Positions 25,602 to 34,984 of a stretch of DNA of 64,000 bases are shown piece by piece. Origin of the DNA: an uncultured Desulfobulbus sp. (GTDB taxonomy: Bacteria > Desulfobacterota > Desulfobulbia > Desulfobulbales > Desulfobulbaceae); NCBI RefSeq assembly GCF_963665445.1, contig NZ_OY762276.1, positions 3,838,601 to 3,902,600 on the forward strand. Reading direction: 5' to 3'. The position numbers and the translations under genes are program-made. The notes beneath the pieces are model-generated. The model made no database searches. It had not been told where the DNA came from and worked only from the letters and a program-made list of their open reading frames with translations. Every line of letters begins with the position of its first letter. The stretch's first letter is position 1.

Positions 25602-26861
25602 TCAACCAAGGGGATGCTGTTTCCGCAGGGCCTCGATACGGGCAAGGACCGGCGGATGGGAATAGTTGAGGAACACGTTGAGCGGGTGTGGAGTGAGGTT
25701 GCTGAGGTTACTCACGCTCAATTTTTTCAAGCCACTGATCAATGACTCGCTGCCGTTCTCCTCCTGCAGGGTTTCGGCGGCATAGCGGTCGGCCTGATAC
25801 TCGTTGCGACGGGAAAAGATATTGAGCCCGATGGACAACAACATGGAAATGGGGCTGTAAAGGAACCCGAAAAAAACCAGGGAGGCATACGTCGAGACAT
25901 GCTCCATGCCAAAGGCGGCAAAGAGCCCTTGGTTCTCAAGAAAGAGCGAGAGGATAAAAAACATCACCCCCATCTGCGCAACAGAGATCACCATCATGGT
26001 AGGAATATGGCGCAGCTTGTAATGCCCCATCTCATGGGCAAGGACGGCGAGCAACTCGTTCTCGGCCAGCTTGGAAATCAGGGTGTCAAAAAAGACGATA
26101 CGGCGAAAACGGCCAAACCCGGTAAAAAAGGCATTGGCGCGGTTGGATCGCTTGGAGCCGTCCATGGTGTAGATCCCCTGCAGGGCAAACTGCTGTTTTT
26201 GCGCATATGAGGTGATCGATTGCCTGAGCGAGCCGTCTTCCAGGGGCACAAAGGTATTGAACAGTGGCATGATCACCACCGGCGCGAGGAACTGAATCAC
26301 CAGGATGAAGATCACTGCGGCCAGCCAGCAGTAGAGCCAGGCCGATTGGCCGCTGGTTGTAAAAAACCAGAGCACAGCCGCCAAGAGCGGTCCGCCAAGG
26401 AGAACCACCAGAGCCATTGCCTTGAGCTGATCAACAACAAACGTTTTCCAGGTGGTGGTGTTGAAACCAAAGCGTTGTTCAACAACAAAGGTGGAATAAA
26501 CGGTGAACGGCAGGTTGACGACCATGCTCAGCAGGCCAAGCAGGCCGGTAAAGACCAGGCCGGTTGCAATCGATCCCCAGCCAAGGGCGCGGGCCACAAG
26601 ATCAACGGCATTAAATCCACCGACCAGGATGAACCCCAGGGTGAGCACCAGGCTCACGCTTGACTGCACCAGGGAAAAGCGGGTGGTGGCCCGGGTATAC
26701 TCCTGCGAGCGGGCATACGCCTTGGCATCGTACACACCCGCAAACTCCGCAGGGAGCACCGGCGAAAGCGAACGGAGATTGAGCAGGGCCACGGCCAGAT
26801 CGAGAAGATAGCCGATCAACAGAACACTGAGAATAAAAAGGAGATAGCTGTTTATCACCAT
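25602..26861 (-). CDS. M48-family membrane zinc protease (Ste24/CAAX-like)
   Basis: A 419-residue integral membrane metalloprotease of the M48 family. It has the Ste24-type N-terminal domain with membrane segments at about residues 3-28, 65-85, 98-120, 147-168 and 175-200. The catalytic HEMGH is at 276-280, and the third ligand is expected in the later ENEYQADRYAAE segment. NAFFTGFGRFRRIVFFDTLI is the typical pre-catalytic motif. Family members act on membrane or secreted proteins, including quality control. It is co-directional with, and 1 nt upstream of, the SprT-like gene. No stress-response operator is evident. Confidence 0.93.
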   Translation of the reverse strand: MVINSYLLFILSVLLIGYLLDLAVALLNLRSLSPVLPAEFAGVYDAKAYARSQEYTRATTRFSLVQSSVSLVLTLGFILVGGFNAVDLVARALGWGSIATGLVFTGLLGLLSMVVNLPFTVYSTFVVEQRFGFNTTTWKTFVVDQLKAMALVVLLGGPLLAAVLWFFTTSGQSAWLYCWLAAVIFILVIQFLAPVVIMPLFNTFVPLEDGSLRQSITSYAQKQQFALQGIYTMDGSKRSNRANAFFTGFGRFRRIVFFDTLISKLAENELLAVLAHEMGHYKLRHIPTMMVISVAQMGVMFFILSLFLENQGLFAAFGMEHVSTYASLVFFGFLYSPISMLLSIGLNIFSRRNEYQADRYAAETLQEENGSESLISGLKKLSVSNLSNLTPHPLNVFLNYSHPPVLARIEALRKQHPLG

Positions 26862-26940
26862 AGAGATTCCATAGAGAATTTCATGCCCGGTTAACGGGTG
26901 CGATCACTTACAGGAGATTGGAGCATGGTGCAAGACAAAA

Positions 26941-27043
26941 ATGATGGCCTCGTAAAAAGTCACAAGCTGAGAAATCACGGTTAATCAAATCAATAAGTTA
27001 GAAGGCAAGAAACGTCGTTCTCAAGGCTTTTGACAAGAACAAA
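26941..27043 (+). repeat. Dispersed TIR repeat, copy 6
   Basis: Left end ATGATGGCCTCGTAAAAAGT, then CACAAGCTGAGAAATCACGG, and GCAAGAAACGTCGTTCTCAA. The right end is GGCTTTTGACAAGAAC. It is nearly complete and lies between the divergent M48 and membrane-anchored protein genes. Confidence 0.88.
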
Positions 27044-27411
27044 GGATGAGGACCGAGAAAAAAGCAAATCCGAACACAACACCAGATCCCCAAAAGCGGC
27101 CGATGCAGCTCGAGTTCTCATGGAGTGGGGCCATTTCCGCGGATGACCGCACGGAGAATCTTATCAAAAGCCACGCCTCTCTCTTGCAATATCAGTGCGT
27201 TAAACGGGCAAGGGGGCCGCCCCACAACGTCACCAAACCGATTTTAAAGGATTTTTTAGCTAATAACTTGTATTTTCGCCAGAAGAACCTGTTTTTTCAT
27301 CATCAACAACCTCTGCCAACTTCGAGCAGTTCCCCTGCTCCAAAGCTGCTGCACCGGATGGACTCCGGTGGAAAAGGCAGGGGAATTCACTCCCGCATCA
27401 AGGAGGCGATC
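27044..27411 (+). other. Leader region of the membrane-anchored protein gene
   Basis: About 370 bases. The downstream reading frame is open through it, but the encoded residues are low-complexity and have no domain. CACCGGA (27352-27358) pairs with TCCGGTG (27364-27370), a 7-bp hairpin about 40 nt before the ATG. Confidence 0.4.
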
Positions 27412-28089
27412 ATGGAACCTCTCCCCCAAAAAACTGGATTATCCGCCGCCAAGGTGTTCGCCATTGTCTTTTGTGCCATGCTTCTTGCCCTGCTGGTTGC
27501 CTTTCTGGTGATCAAAAGCTGGCTCTTTCCCGGACCGTTTACCCCGGTTCAACTCAGCCAGGCTGAAGAACAGCGGCTTGAACGCAAGCTCGCACGCTTC
27601 GAACACTGGGGCAACGACGCCCAGCCGCTCCCTCAGGCAAACACGCACATCACCGACGCCGATCTCACTCCAGAACCCTACAGCGAGGTGGGCGCATCCC
27701 ATGAAATTCATCTCAGCGAACGGGAGATCAACGGCCTCATTGCCCAGAACACTGACCTGGCCAGACGGCTGGTGGTCGATTTTTCCCAGGACCTGATCAG
27801 TGTCAAGCTGCTCATCCCGGTGGATCCGGATTTTCCCATCATGGGCGGTAAGGTGCTCAAGGTCCGGGCTGGGGCCGAAATGGCCTACCGCCAGGGACGG
27901 CCGGTGGTGATCCTCCGTGGCATTTCCATCATGGGGGTCCCCCTGCCCAACGCCTGGCTGGGAGGCTTGAAAAACATCGACCTGATCGAAACCTTCGGCA
28001 CCGACCCCGGTTTCTGGAAAAGCTTTGCCGACGGGGTTGCGGCCATTGACGTGGGTGACGGCAGCCTGCGCATAGTCCTGCGGGAATAA
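27412..28089 (+). CDS. Membrane-anchored hypothetical protein
   Basis: A 225-residue protein with one N-terminal transmembrane segment at about residues 14-37 (IVFCAMLLALLVAFLVIKSW) and a periplasmic domain of about 185 residues. AAGGAGG lies 7 nt before ATG 27412, which decides the start. The soluble part reads like an alternating beta domain (EIHLSEREINGLIAQNTDLA, then VKLLIPVDPDFPIMGGKVL), similar to AsmA/LptC-like or YhdP-like periplasmic domains, but I cannot assign a family. A hairpin follows at 28116. It is a single gene with no co-directional upstream partner. Confidence 0.65.
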   Translation: MEPLPQKTGLSAAKVFAIVFCAMLLALLVAFLVIKSWLFPGPFTPVQLSQAEEQRLERKLARFEHWGNDAQPLPQANTHITDADLTPEPYSEVGASHEIHLSEREINGLIAQNTDLARRLVVDFSQDLISVKLLIPVDPDFPIMGGKVLKVRAGAEMAYRQGRPVVILRGISIMGVPLPNAWLGGLKNIDLIETFGTDPGFWKSFADGVAAIDVGDGSLRIVLRE

Positions 28090-28115
28090 TGCACACCCTA
28101 TCCCCTCCTCGACGC

Positions 28116-28140
28116 ATCCACCTGCCGTCCGCAGGTGGAT
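28116..28140 (+). terminator. Hairpin after the membrane-anchored protein gene
   Basis: ATCCACCTGC (28116-28125) pairs perfectly with GCAGGTGGAT (28131-28140). No T-tract follows. The interval up to the FadL gene holds no other supported gene. Confidence 0.45.
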
Positions 28141-28415
28141 GCTCTGTTCCCCCTCATCTCCATCCGCCTCAAGCAGGCATTTCAAGCCCCCCACCCTTGT
28201 GCAACCTTCTTCAACGCGGCACCCCCCTTATCTATGCGCAAAATCCTCTTCGGACAAGCCGATCAGTTGTAACATTTGTATCAGTATTTGCCATCGCCGT
28301 CACAATGATCAACGCCGATCCACATAATTAAGCATCTTTAGGTAAAATTACCCACTTCTTTACATTGACTTTTAGGCAACATCTACTGCGGAGATGATTA
28401 TTCGGCTAAATTCAT

Positions 28416-28442
28416 TTTACTTTTTCAATTCAATGCTATAAT
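28416..28442 (+). promoter_or_regulatory. Candidate promoter of the FadL-like gene
   Basis: A consensus -10 box TATAAT lies at 28437-28442, preceded 15 nt upstream by TTTACT. The -35 match is weak and the spacing short. Predicted start is about 60 nt before ATG 28509. Confidence 0.4.
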
Positions 28443-28508
28443 CGCCTTAAGAGGAGCAATGCTTCTTTCCGTATCGAATCCGAACGACATTTCTTTGCAG
28501 GAGCACAC

Positions 28509-29804
28509 ATGACATTTGGTCAACGACCTCAGCTTTGGGGCAACACCTATGCTTGCGGCCTTCTTCTTGCAGAAATCTTTCTCAACACCTCCCTTTTTAT
28601 TCATCCTGTACAGGCTTCAGGGTTCCGCATCACCAACCAGTCACTGGGGGCAGTGGGGCTTTCCGGCGCGCACATCGCCTATACACCTGGACCGGATGCC
28701 AGTTACTACAATCCGGCCAACATGGTCTTTCAGCCGGATCAGTGGCGCGTTGAAACCAGCTTGACCACGCTCTACCTGCCCTCAGTCACCTACACCGACA
28801 ACCGGCTCTCGGGACTGAACGGGGAATCGGAGAGCGAGCTGTTTTTCATGCCCCTTGTCCATATCGTTTCCCCAGAGTACGGGAAGCTGCGCTTCGGTTT
28901 TTCCCTCACCTATCCGTACGGGTTAGCCAAACAATGGCTGCAACCCTACCCTCAGGGCTTTGCGCAAAAATTTTCCCTGATCACGGTGGAAGCCAACCCG
29001 ACCATGGCCTATCAGGTCAACGACTGGCTCAGCCTGGGCGGTGGCGTACGTTTCATCTACGGCAAGGGCGAGGTGGACAACACCCTTTCCGCCCCGACCT
29101 TTCCCCTGTCGCCTCTCACCTCGGCCAGCCGCTCTTTGAACGCCTCGGATACGGAACTGGGCTACAATCTTGCCCTCAGCCTTCGCCCCATTGAACGGTG
29201 GAATATCGCCGCAACCTATCGTTCGGAGGTGGAGCTGAACCTCTCCGGTTCCGGTCAGTTGCGGGCCATGATCGGCTCGCTGCCTGCTCTTGTCTATTCC
29301 GGCGCCACCGGTATCGACCTCAGCCTGCCGGCGGTCTTCAGCCTGGCGACCTCCTCCAGCTTCGATCGCCTCACCGTCGAAATTGGTTGGGACCGCACCT
29401 TCTGGAGCTCACTCAAACAGCTCGATTTTGACTACAACCAAAATTTCACCACCCCGCCTTTTGACGTCTTTGACCGGGCCATCACCAAAAACTGGAAAGA
29501 CACCAATGCCTATCGCATCGGTCTGACCTACGACTGGAACGAACGCTGGACCACCACCCTTGGTTTCTCCTACGACGAAACACCGGTACCGGACCAGACC
29601 CTCGGCTTTGAGCTGCCGGACAGCGATGCCACGGTGTATTGCGCCGGCATCCGTTATCGCTCCTCGGCCAACACCGAGATCGGCCTCTCTTACATGTACC
29701 ATCGAACCCAAACCCGCTCGCTTGCCAACAACCAAGGAGTGGACGGCACCTTTACCGATGGTGGTGCCCATGCCGTCACCATCGGGCTCATCACCTCCTT
29801 CTAG
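28509..29804 (+). CDS. FadL/OmpP1/TodX-family outer-membrane transporter
   Basis: A 431-residue outer-membrane beta-barrel of the FadL family, which takes up long-chain fatty acids or aromatic hydrocarbons. The signal peptide ends near residue 36 (HPVQA/SGF). The mature N-terminus SGFRITNQSLGAVGLSGAHI and DASYYNPANMVF are the typical plug segments (N-box NPAN). The C-terminus ends in phenylalanine (LITSF), as expected for BAM substrates. GCAGGAG precedes the ATG. It stands upstream of the cNMP/methyltransferase gene by 59 nt on the same strand, so they may be co-transcribed. Substrate unknown. Confidence 0.93.
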   Translation: MTFGQRPQLWGNTYACGLLLAEIFLNTSLFIHPVQASGFRITNQSLGAVGLSGAHIAYTPGPDASYYNPANMVFQPDQWRVETSLTTLYLPSVTYTDNRLSGLNGESESELFFMPLVHIVSPEYGKLRFGFSLTYPYGLAKQWLQPYPQGFAQKFSLITVEANPTMAYQVNDWLSLGGGVRFIYGKGEVDNTLSAPTFPLSPLTSASRSLNASDTELGYNLALSLRPIERWNIAATYRSEVELNLSGSGQLRAMIGSLPALVYSGATGIDLSLPAVFSLATSSSFDRLTVEIGWDRTFWSSLKQLDFDYNQNFTTPPFDVFDRAITKNWKDTNAYRIGLTYDWNERWTTTLGFSYDETPVPDQTLGFELPDSDATVYCAGIRYRSSANTEIGLSYMYHRTQTRSLANNQGVDGTFTDGGAHAVTIGLITSF

Positions 29805-29863
29805 CGACTCTTTTTTACAAAGTATCTCTCTAGAGCACCCACACACGGCCTCAAGGACACCCC

Positions 29864-31357
29864 ATGACACCTTCCCCCACCCCTATTTCTCCTGCCCTGC
29901 TCGACTCTGTGCTCGTCTATGCAAACATTCGTCAATTTTCCCCCGGTGAACCGATTCTCAGTCCGGAAAATGCGACCATAGCCTTTTATTACCTGGTCAA
30001 GGGGACGGTGGAGGTCAGCTACACCGACCGCGTCGACACCCGCATTACCGTGGCCCTGATCGGTGAAGGCGAATTCTTTGGCGAGATCGGCTATTTCGAC
30101 GGCGAGTCCCGCGTACGCAATATTCAGGCCTCAGGAGAGGCCAAGGTCGGCATTTTTGACGAGATGGTGATGACCAAACTGCGGGCGGCCAAGCCGGAAC
30201 TCTTTGTCGATTTCCTCATCTTCCTCACCCAGAATATCTGCGGCAAGTTCCGCCGCATCGCCGGCGAGCGTGAGCCGATTGCCGGCTACGCCGACTCCCT
30301 GTCCACCCGTCATGCCAGCCGCTATACCGAGGCCAAGCCCCTGCCCTCAGCCCTGATCAACTCTTCCCAGTGGCACTTTATCAGCAGCACGATGGAGGCC
30401 TTCAAAACAGAATTATTCAACCTCTCCCACAGGCTGCAGAAAGCCGAGGCCGAGGGCACCCAGGATGCGGAGAGCGAGGCCCGCTGCCACGCGGTCATGG
30501 CGGAATTGAACAAGGCCCTGCCCCAATTTGAAAAGACCATGTCCGGAAGCAATTACGGGGAGATGATGTGGGGATATGTCTTCAAGGAGATCTTTCCCTA
30601 CTTCATGCGCAGCCGTTTTGCCGAACGCGCCTACTTCAAGCCCAAGGGCTACGCCGGCGATTTTCTCATGATGGAGCACATCTATGCCGACATTCCCAAG
30701 GGCGAGGGCAAGCTCGGGGAAATTATCGATGCCTTCTGCCTGCAGCGGCCGGGATCGCTGGCCATCCGCGGCCGACGCCTTCTCATGCGGGAGCAACTCA
30801 AAAAACACAGCTCGGCCATCCACGCCCAGGGGAAAATCACCCGGATCATGAATCTGGCCTGCGGCCCCAACCGTGAGCTGTTCGACTTTCTCGCCGACTG
30901 CGATTACAGCGAATCCATCGAAGCCCTCTGTGTGGATATCGATTCCGAAGCCCTCCAGTATACCAACCAGTACGTCAACATCTTTCCTCACCGGGCCTCG
31001 ATCCGGCTGATGAGTGAAAACGTGATCAAATGGGCCCTCGGCCGGGCCAAGCACCACATTGAGCCCCTGGATATCATCTACTCCGCAGGTCTCTGCGATT
31101 ACCTCGACCCACGGCTGTTCCGCGCCCTGATCACCCAGTGCTACAATCATCTCAAGCCCGGCGGCACCCTGCTCCTCGGCAACTTCACCTTTTACCCGGA
31201 CTCGCTCTTTCTCGACAAACTGCTCAAGTGGGAGTTGATTTACCGCACCGAGGATGATCTCCGGGAAATTTTTGCCCCCACCCCCTTTGGCGACAAGATC
31301 GAGGTCCTGGTCGAGGAGGCGGGCGTCAACCTCTTTGCCCTGGCGACCAAGGAATGA
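29864..31357 (+). CDS. cNMP-binding domain/SAM methyltransferase fusion
   Basis: A 497-residue soluble protein. Residues 20-110 form a cyclic-nucleotide-binding-like domain (FYYLVKGTVEVSYTDR, then GEGEFFGEIGYFDGESRVRN). The exact phosphate-binding cassette is not canonical, so ligand binding is uncertain. A helical linker follows. From about residue 320 a class I methyltransferase domain is seen, with the SAM glycine motif in MNLACGPNRELFDF and the later GGTLLLGNFTF. This two-part architecture resembles proteins annotated as 3-hydroxypalmitate methyl ester biosynthesis factors, named after the Ralstonia quorum signal, but that role is not proven here. It overlaps the first HD-GYP gene by 4 nt. 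Confidence 0.8.
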   Translation: MTPSPTPISPALLDSVLVYANIRQFSPGEPILSPENATIAFYYLVKGTVEVSYTDRVDTRITVALIGEGEFFGEIGYFDGESRVRNIQASGEAKVGIFDEMVMTKLRAAKPELFVDFLIFLTQNICGKFRRIAGEREPIAGYADSLSTRHASRYTEAKPLPSALINSSQWHFISSTMEAFKTELFNLSHRLQKAEAEGTQDAESEARCHAVMAELNKALPQFEKTMSGSNYGEMMWGYVFKEIFPYFMRSRFAERAYFKPKGYAGDFLMMEHIYADIPKGEGKLGEIIDAFCLQRPGSLAIRGRRLLMREQLKKHSSAIHAQGKITRIMNLACGPNRELFDFLADCDYSESIEALCVDIDSEALQYTNQYVNIFPHRASIRLMSENVIKWALGRAKHHIEPLDIIYSAGLCDYLDPRLFRALITQCYNHLKPGGTLLLGNFTFYPDSLFLDKLLKWELIYRTEDDLREIFAPTPFGDKIEVLVEEAGVNLFALATKE

Positions 31358-33063
31358 TAACCACCGCGGTACAGGCAGTGAGCCCCCCAACTCTGCCGGA
31401 GCTGGAGGAGCTTTTCTACCAGCGCACTCGTATCTGCCTCTGGTTGGGGGCGGTCTTTTTCACCTTTTTCGCCCTGTTGGACTACGTGCACGCCAGGGCT
31501 CATTTTTCCCTGTTTCTCGCCTACCGGCTGAGCTATGTCCTGGTACTCATAGGACTGCTGCAACTACTGCGATCCCCGGAGCTCAGGACTTTCAGCCGCG
31601 AAATCATATTCGGCGCCATTCTCCTGGGCACCCTGGTCATCGCCCTGATGACCGTCAAACTCGGTGGATTCGGCTCGGGCTACTATGTGGGCATCCTGCT
31701 GATGATTGCCGGCGGCTTTTCGGTACTGCCCCTCAATGTCGCCCAGTCCCTGGGGCTGGGCGGCGCCATGTATCTCATCTATGCCCTCACCGTGTACCTG
31801 GGCTCACGCCCGCTGAGCGGCGAGGCGATCCACTACTTTATCAACAACAGTTTTTTCTTCCTCAGCATCGTCATCGTCACCACGGTCCAGTGTTTCGACG
31901 AAATCCAGACCCTGCTCAGCTCCTTGCGAACCCAAAAAAGCCTGCAATCGATCAACGCTGAGCTCAAGCTCTACACCGGCAACCTTGAAAACCTGGTCAA
32001 ACAGCGCATGGCCCAACAGGAGGAGTCTGATCTCAAGTTTCGCGATCTGTACAACAACATCCTCGACCTGGTGGTCCTGATCGACCCCCGCGGCATCATT
32101 CAGATGATCAACCACCATGGAGCCCTGTTATTGGAACTCTCCACCCAGGCCCTGAAGAATCGCCCCCTGGCCGATTTTCTTCCCCCCCAGGATCGGGACC
32201 ATTTCCACCGTGAGATCCTCATGCGCCTGGGCCGGGGCGAACAAATTCGCGGCAGCCAGCTGCAGATGCTGACCTACCGGGGACGCAACCTGGAGGTGGA
32301 ACTCAGCGGCAACGCGGTCGCCATGCCGGAGAAGCAACGCTGCTTTCAACTCATCATCCGCGACATCACCCTGACCAAGCAGATGGAAAAACAGGTCCTC
32401 CAGTCCAAGCAGCTTCTCGACACCTCCCGCCAGGCCGCCATCTTCGGCCTGGCGAGCCTGGCCGAATGCCGTGACGACACCACCGGTGCCCATTTGCTCA
32501 GGATTCGCGCCTACACCCGCATCCTGGCGATGGAGCTTGCTCTTTCCCCGGATCCGCCGGCGGTGATCACCGATCACTTCATTGAGGACCTGTGCATTTC
32601 CTCCATGCTGCACGATATCGGCAAGATCGGCATCCCCGACGCCATCCTGCTCAAGCCCGATCGACTCACCCAAGACGAATTTGCGGTGATCAAACAACAC
32701 TGTGAGCTGGGCAGTAACGCCCTGGCCTCTGCGGAGCGGGATTCGGAAAGTCTGTCGTTTCTCAGGCTCGGCCAGGAAATTACCCGCTGCCACCATGAAC
32801 GCTGGGACGGGACCGGTTACCCCCAAGGACTCAAGGGAGAAGCCATCCCCCTGGCGGCCCGCATCGTCAGCCTGGTCGATGTCTACGACGCCCTGACCTC
32901 GGAACGTCCCTACAAGAAGGCCTATAGCCATGAAGAGGCCTGCCGCGTTATCCTCAGTGAAAGCGGCCACCTGTTCGATCCGGTGGTGGTGGCGGCCTTT
33001 CTTCGTCGCGAGCAGGACTTCGAGCTGAGCAAGCGACAAATGTCTAAGCTCGAGACTCACTGA
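31354..33063 (+). CDS. Membrane PAS-HD-GYP protein 1
   Basis: A 569-residue putative cyclic-di-GMP phosphodiesterase and sensor. The N-terminal domain (residues 28-180) has about six membrane segments. A short coiled linker (185-220) and a PAS domain (about 223-340) follow. The HD-GYP domain (about 355-560) is intact: HD at 420-421, K424 in HDIGKIGIP, HHERWDGTGYP at 480-490, and DVYDALTSERPYK at 509-521. Such proteins hydrolyse c-di-GMP to GMP. The start overlaps the stop of the methyltransferase gene (ATGA), so they are translationally coupled. It is closely related in layout to the next gene. Confidence 0.93.
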   Translation: MITTAVQAVSPPTLPELEELFYQRTRICLWLGAVFFTFFALLDYVHARAHFSLFLAYRLSYVLVLIGLLQLLRSPELRTFSREIIFGAILLGTLVIALMTVKLGGFGSGYYVGILLMIAGGFSVLPLNVAQSLGLGGAMYLIYALTVYLGSRPLSGEAIHYFINNSFFFLSIVIVTTVQCFDEIQTLLSSLRTQKSLQSINAELKLYTGNLENLVKQRMAQQEESDLKFRDLYNNILDLVVLIDPRGIIQMINHHGALLLELSTQALKNRPLADFLPPQDRDHFHREILMRLGRGEQIRGSQLQMLTYRGRNLEVELSGNAVAMPEKQRCFQLIIRDITLTKQMEKQVLQSKQLLDTSRQAAIFGLASLAECRDDTTGAHLLRIRAYTRILAMELALSPDPPAVITDHFIEDLCISSMLHDIGKIGIPDAILLKPDRLTQDEFAVIKQHCELGSNALASAERDSESLSFLRLGQEITRCHHERWDGTGYPQGLKGEAIPLAARIVSLVDVYDALTSERPYKKAYSHEEACRVILSESGHLFDPVVVAAFLRREQDFELSKRQMSKLETH

Positions 33064-33080
33064 AACACACTTCTCGATTT

Positions 33081-34805
33081 ATGGTTCCCGACCGAAACTA
33101 TCTGCAGGAAGTGCAGCAGCTTCACCACCAGCGGGTCTATTCCATCCTCCTGGTTGGGATAGGGATCATGGTGCTGTTCACGGCCCTTGATTACCTCCTG
33201 ATCCGCGAACATTTTAGCGAATTTTTCCGCTATCGAATCGGTGCCATCGGCGTGGTCGGGCTCCTTCTCGCAGCCAACTATTTCGACCGCTCCCATACCC
33301 GGGCCTGGGCGATCGGATTCACCGGTTACCTTTTTGCCGGCGGCATCATGCTCCTCACCGTTTTACGCCTGGGAGGCATAACCTCCCCCTACTATGTGGG
33401 CGTGATCGTGGCCATGACCATCTATACCGCGCTCGCCCCCCTCAGTGCCGGCCAGACACTGATCAGCGGCTTCGCCCTGGTCGCGATTTACCTGGTCTCG
33501 ATGACCATGCTCGGCCCGCTTTCCGAGTATGAGGTGCTCAGTCTGTTCAGCAACCTCTTTTTCATGATCTGTTTTGTCTTCATTGCCGCCACCCAGAGCT
33601 GGGCCGACAATTCAGCCCGCCAGCACGAATACCGTCTTCGCCGCGATGAAAACCTGGCTTCGGAAAGACTCTCGCAGCAGGCTGAGTTTCTCGAGCAGGA
33701 AGTGAAACGAAGAACCGAAGAACAACAGGCCACGGAACAGCGGTTTCGTATCCTGTACGAAGCCATCGCCGACAATGTCCTCCTCGTCAACCCGCGGGGA
33801 GACATTCTCCAGGCCAACGAGCATTATCTGACCCTATTTTACGGAGGCAGCCTACCGTATCAGGCCTCCCTGCTTGATGCCGTTTCGCCCCAGGATCGGA
33901 TGCGGGTGGAGCGGGAGCTGCTTCAACCGCTGACGCGGGGCACAACCATTTCCGGGTGGAGAATCACCCTCAATTCCCATGCGAACAAACCGGTGGAGGC
34001 CGAAATCAGCGGCGCCCTTCTTCAGCGGGGTGAAAAAAAACTCGGCCTGCAGTTGGTGGTGCGCGATATCAGTATCCGCCAGGAGTTGGAGCAAAAAGTG
34101 GTCACCTCACTCAACCGGGTACGCAAAATGGAAAATGCCGCCATTCTTGCCCTGGCCAAGCTTTCTGAATATCGTGACGTGACCCCGGGAAACCATCTTG
34201 AACGCATACGCGAGTATTGTCGTCTGCTTGCGCAGGAACTCTCGCGTCGACCCGAGTATGCCGATGAACTGACCCCCAATTTCATCCAAAACCTCTTTCA
34301 GGGCGCCATTCTCCACGATATCGGCAAGGTGGCCGTTCCCGACGAGATCCTCAACAAAAAGACTCCGCTGACCCCGGAGGAGGAATCCCTGCTTCGCCTA
34401 CACACCCGAAGGGGGGGAGATGTGATCAACACCATGATGGAAGGCATCCAAAACAGCGGCTTCCTTGCGGTTGCACAAAACATCGCCTATTTCCATCATG
34501 AACGCTGGGATGGGCGCGGGTATCCCCAGGGGTTGCGCGGTGAAAGAATCCCAATAGAAGCCCGCATCTTGGCAGTGGCCGATGCCTACGAAGAGAAAAC
34601 CGCATCCCTCGACCCCGAAAAACGGCTCTCCCATGCACAAGCCGTGCAGATGATCACCGAGGAGGTCGGCCACCAGTTTGATCCCACCATTGTCGACGCC
34701 TTTCTCCTCATCCAGGATTCCTTCAACTGGATCAGGCAAACACTGGCGGAGCCTGATCCGGGTTTTTGCATGGAATCAGGGGATTGCGGAAGGGAAAAGA
34801 AATGA
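33081..34805 (+). CDS. Membrane PAS-HD-GYP protein 2 with altered C-terminal motif
   Basis: A 574-residue paralogue of the preceding protein, lying 17 nt downstream. It has the same layout: membrane sensor (about residues 20-172), linker, PAS (about 220-335) and HD-GYP (from about 350). HD is at 412-413 with HDIGKVAVP, and HHERWDGRGYP at 472-482 is intact. The usual DxxDALTSxRPYK is replaced by DAYEEKTAS at 501-509 with no RPYK, so activity may be altered although the first aspartate (D501) is kept. A tandem duplication followed by divergence is likely. It ends the signalling block before the coiled-coil membrane gene. Confidence 0.9.
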   Translation: MVPDRNYLQEVQQLHHQRVYSILLVGIGIMVLFTALDYLLIREHFSEFFRYRIGAIGVVGLLLAANYFDRSHTRAWAIGFTGYLFAGGIMLLTVLRLGGITSPYYVGVIVAMTIYTALAPLSAGQTLISGFALVAIYLVSMTMLGPLSEYEVLSLFSNLFFMICFVFIAATQSWADNSARQHEYRLRRDENLASERLSQQAEFLEQEVKRRTEEQQATEQRFRILYEAIADNVLLVNPRGDILQANEHYLTLFYGGSLPYQASLLDAVSPQDRMRVERELLQPLTRGTTISGWRITLNSHANKPVEAEISGALLQRGEKKLGLQLVVRDISIRQELEQKVVTSLNRVRKMENAAILALAKLSEYRDVTPGNHLERIREYCRLLAQELSRRPEYADELTPNFIQNLFQGAILHDIGKVAVPDEILNKKTPLTPEEESLLRLHTRRGGDVINTMMEGIQNSGFLAVAQNIAYFHHERWDGRGYPQGLRGERIPIEARILAVADAYEEKTASLDPEKRLSHAQAVQMITEEVGHQFDPTIVDAFLLIQDSFNWIRQTLAEPDPGFCMESGDCGREKK

Positions 34806-34984
34806 ATACCGATTCACGTTCGCCCTCGGACAACCAATATTTTTCCTTGCCGTTCCCACGCAAATACACTAAAACCTCACAGAATTAATCGATACACGTA
34901 TTGAGAGCGTGAAAGCTTTCCGCTTTCTACGTATTTTGTCATACCCAGTTCCAGGACGCGAGTTTCCTAACGGAGGAGTAAACG

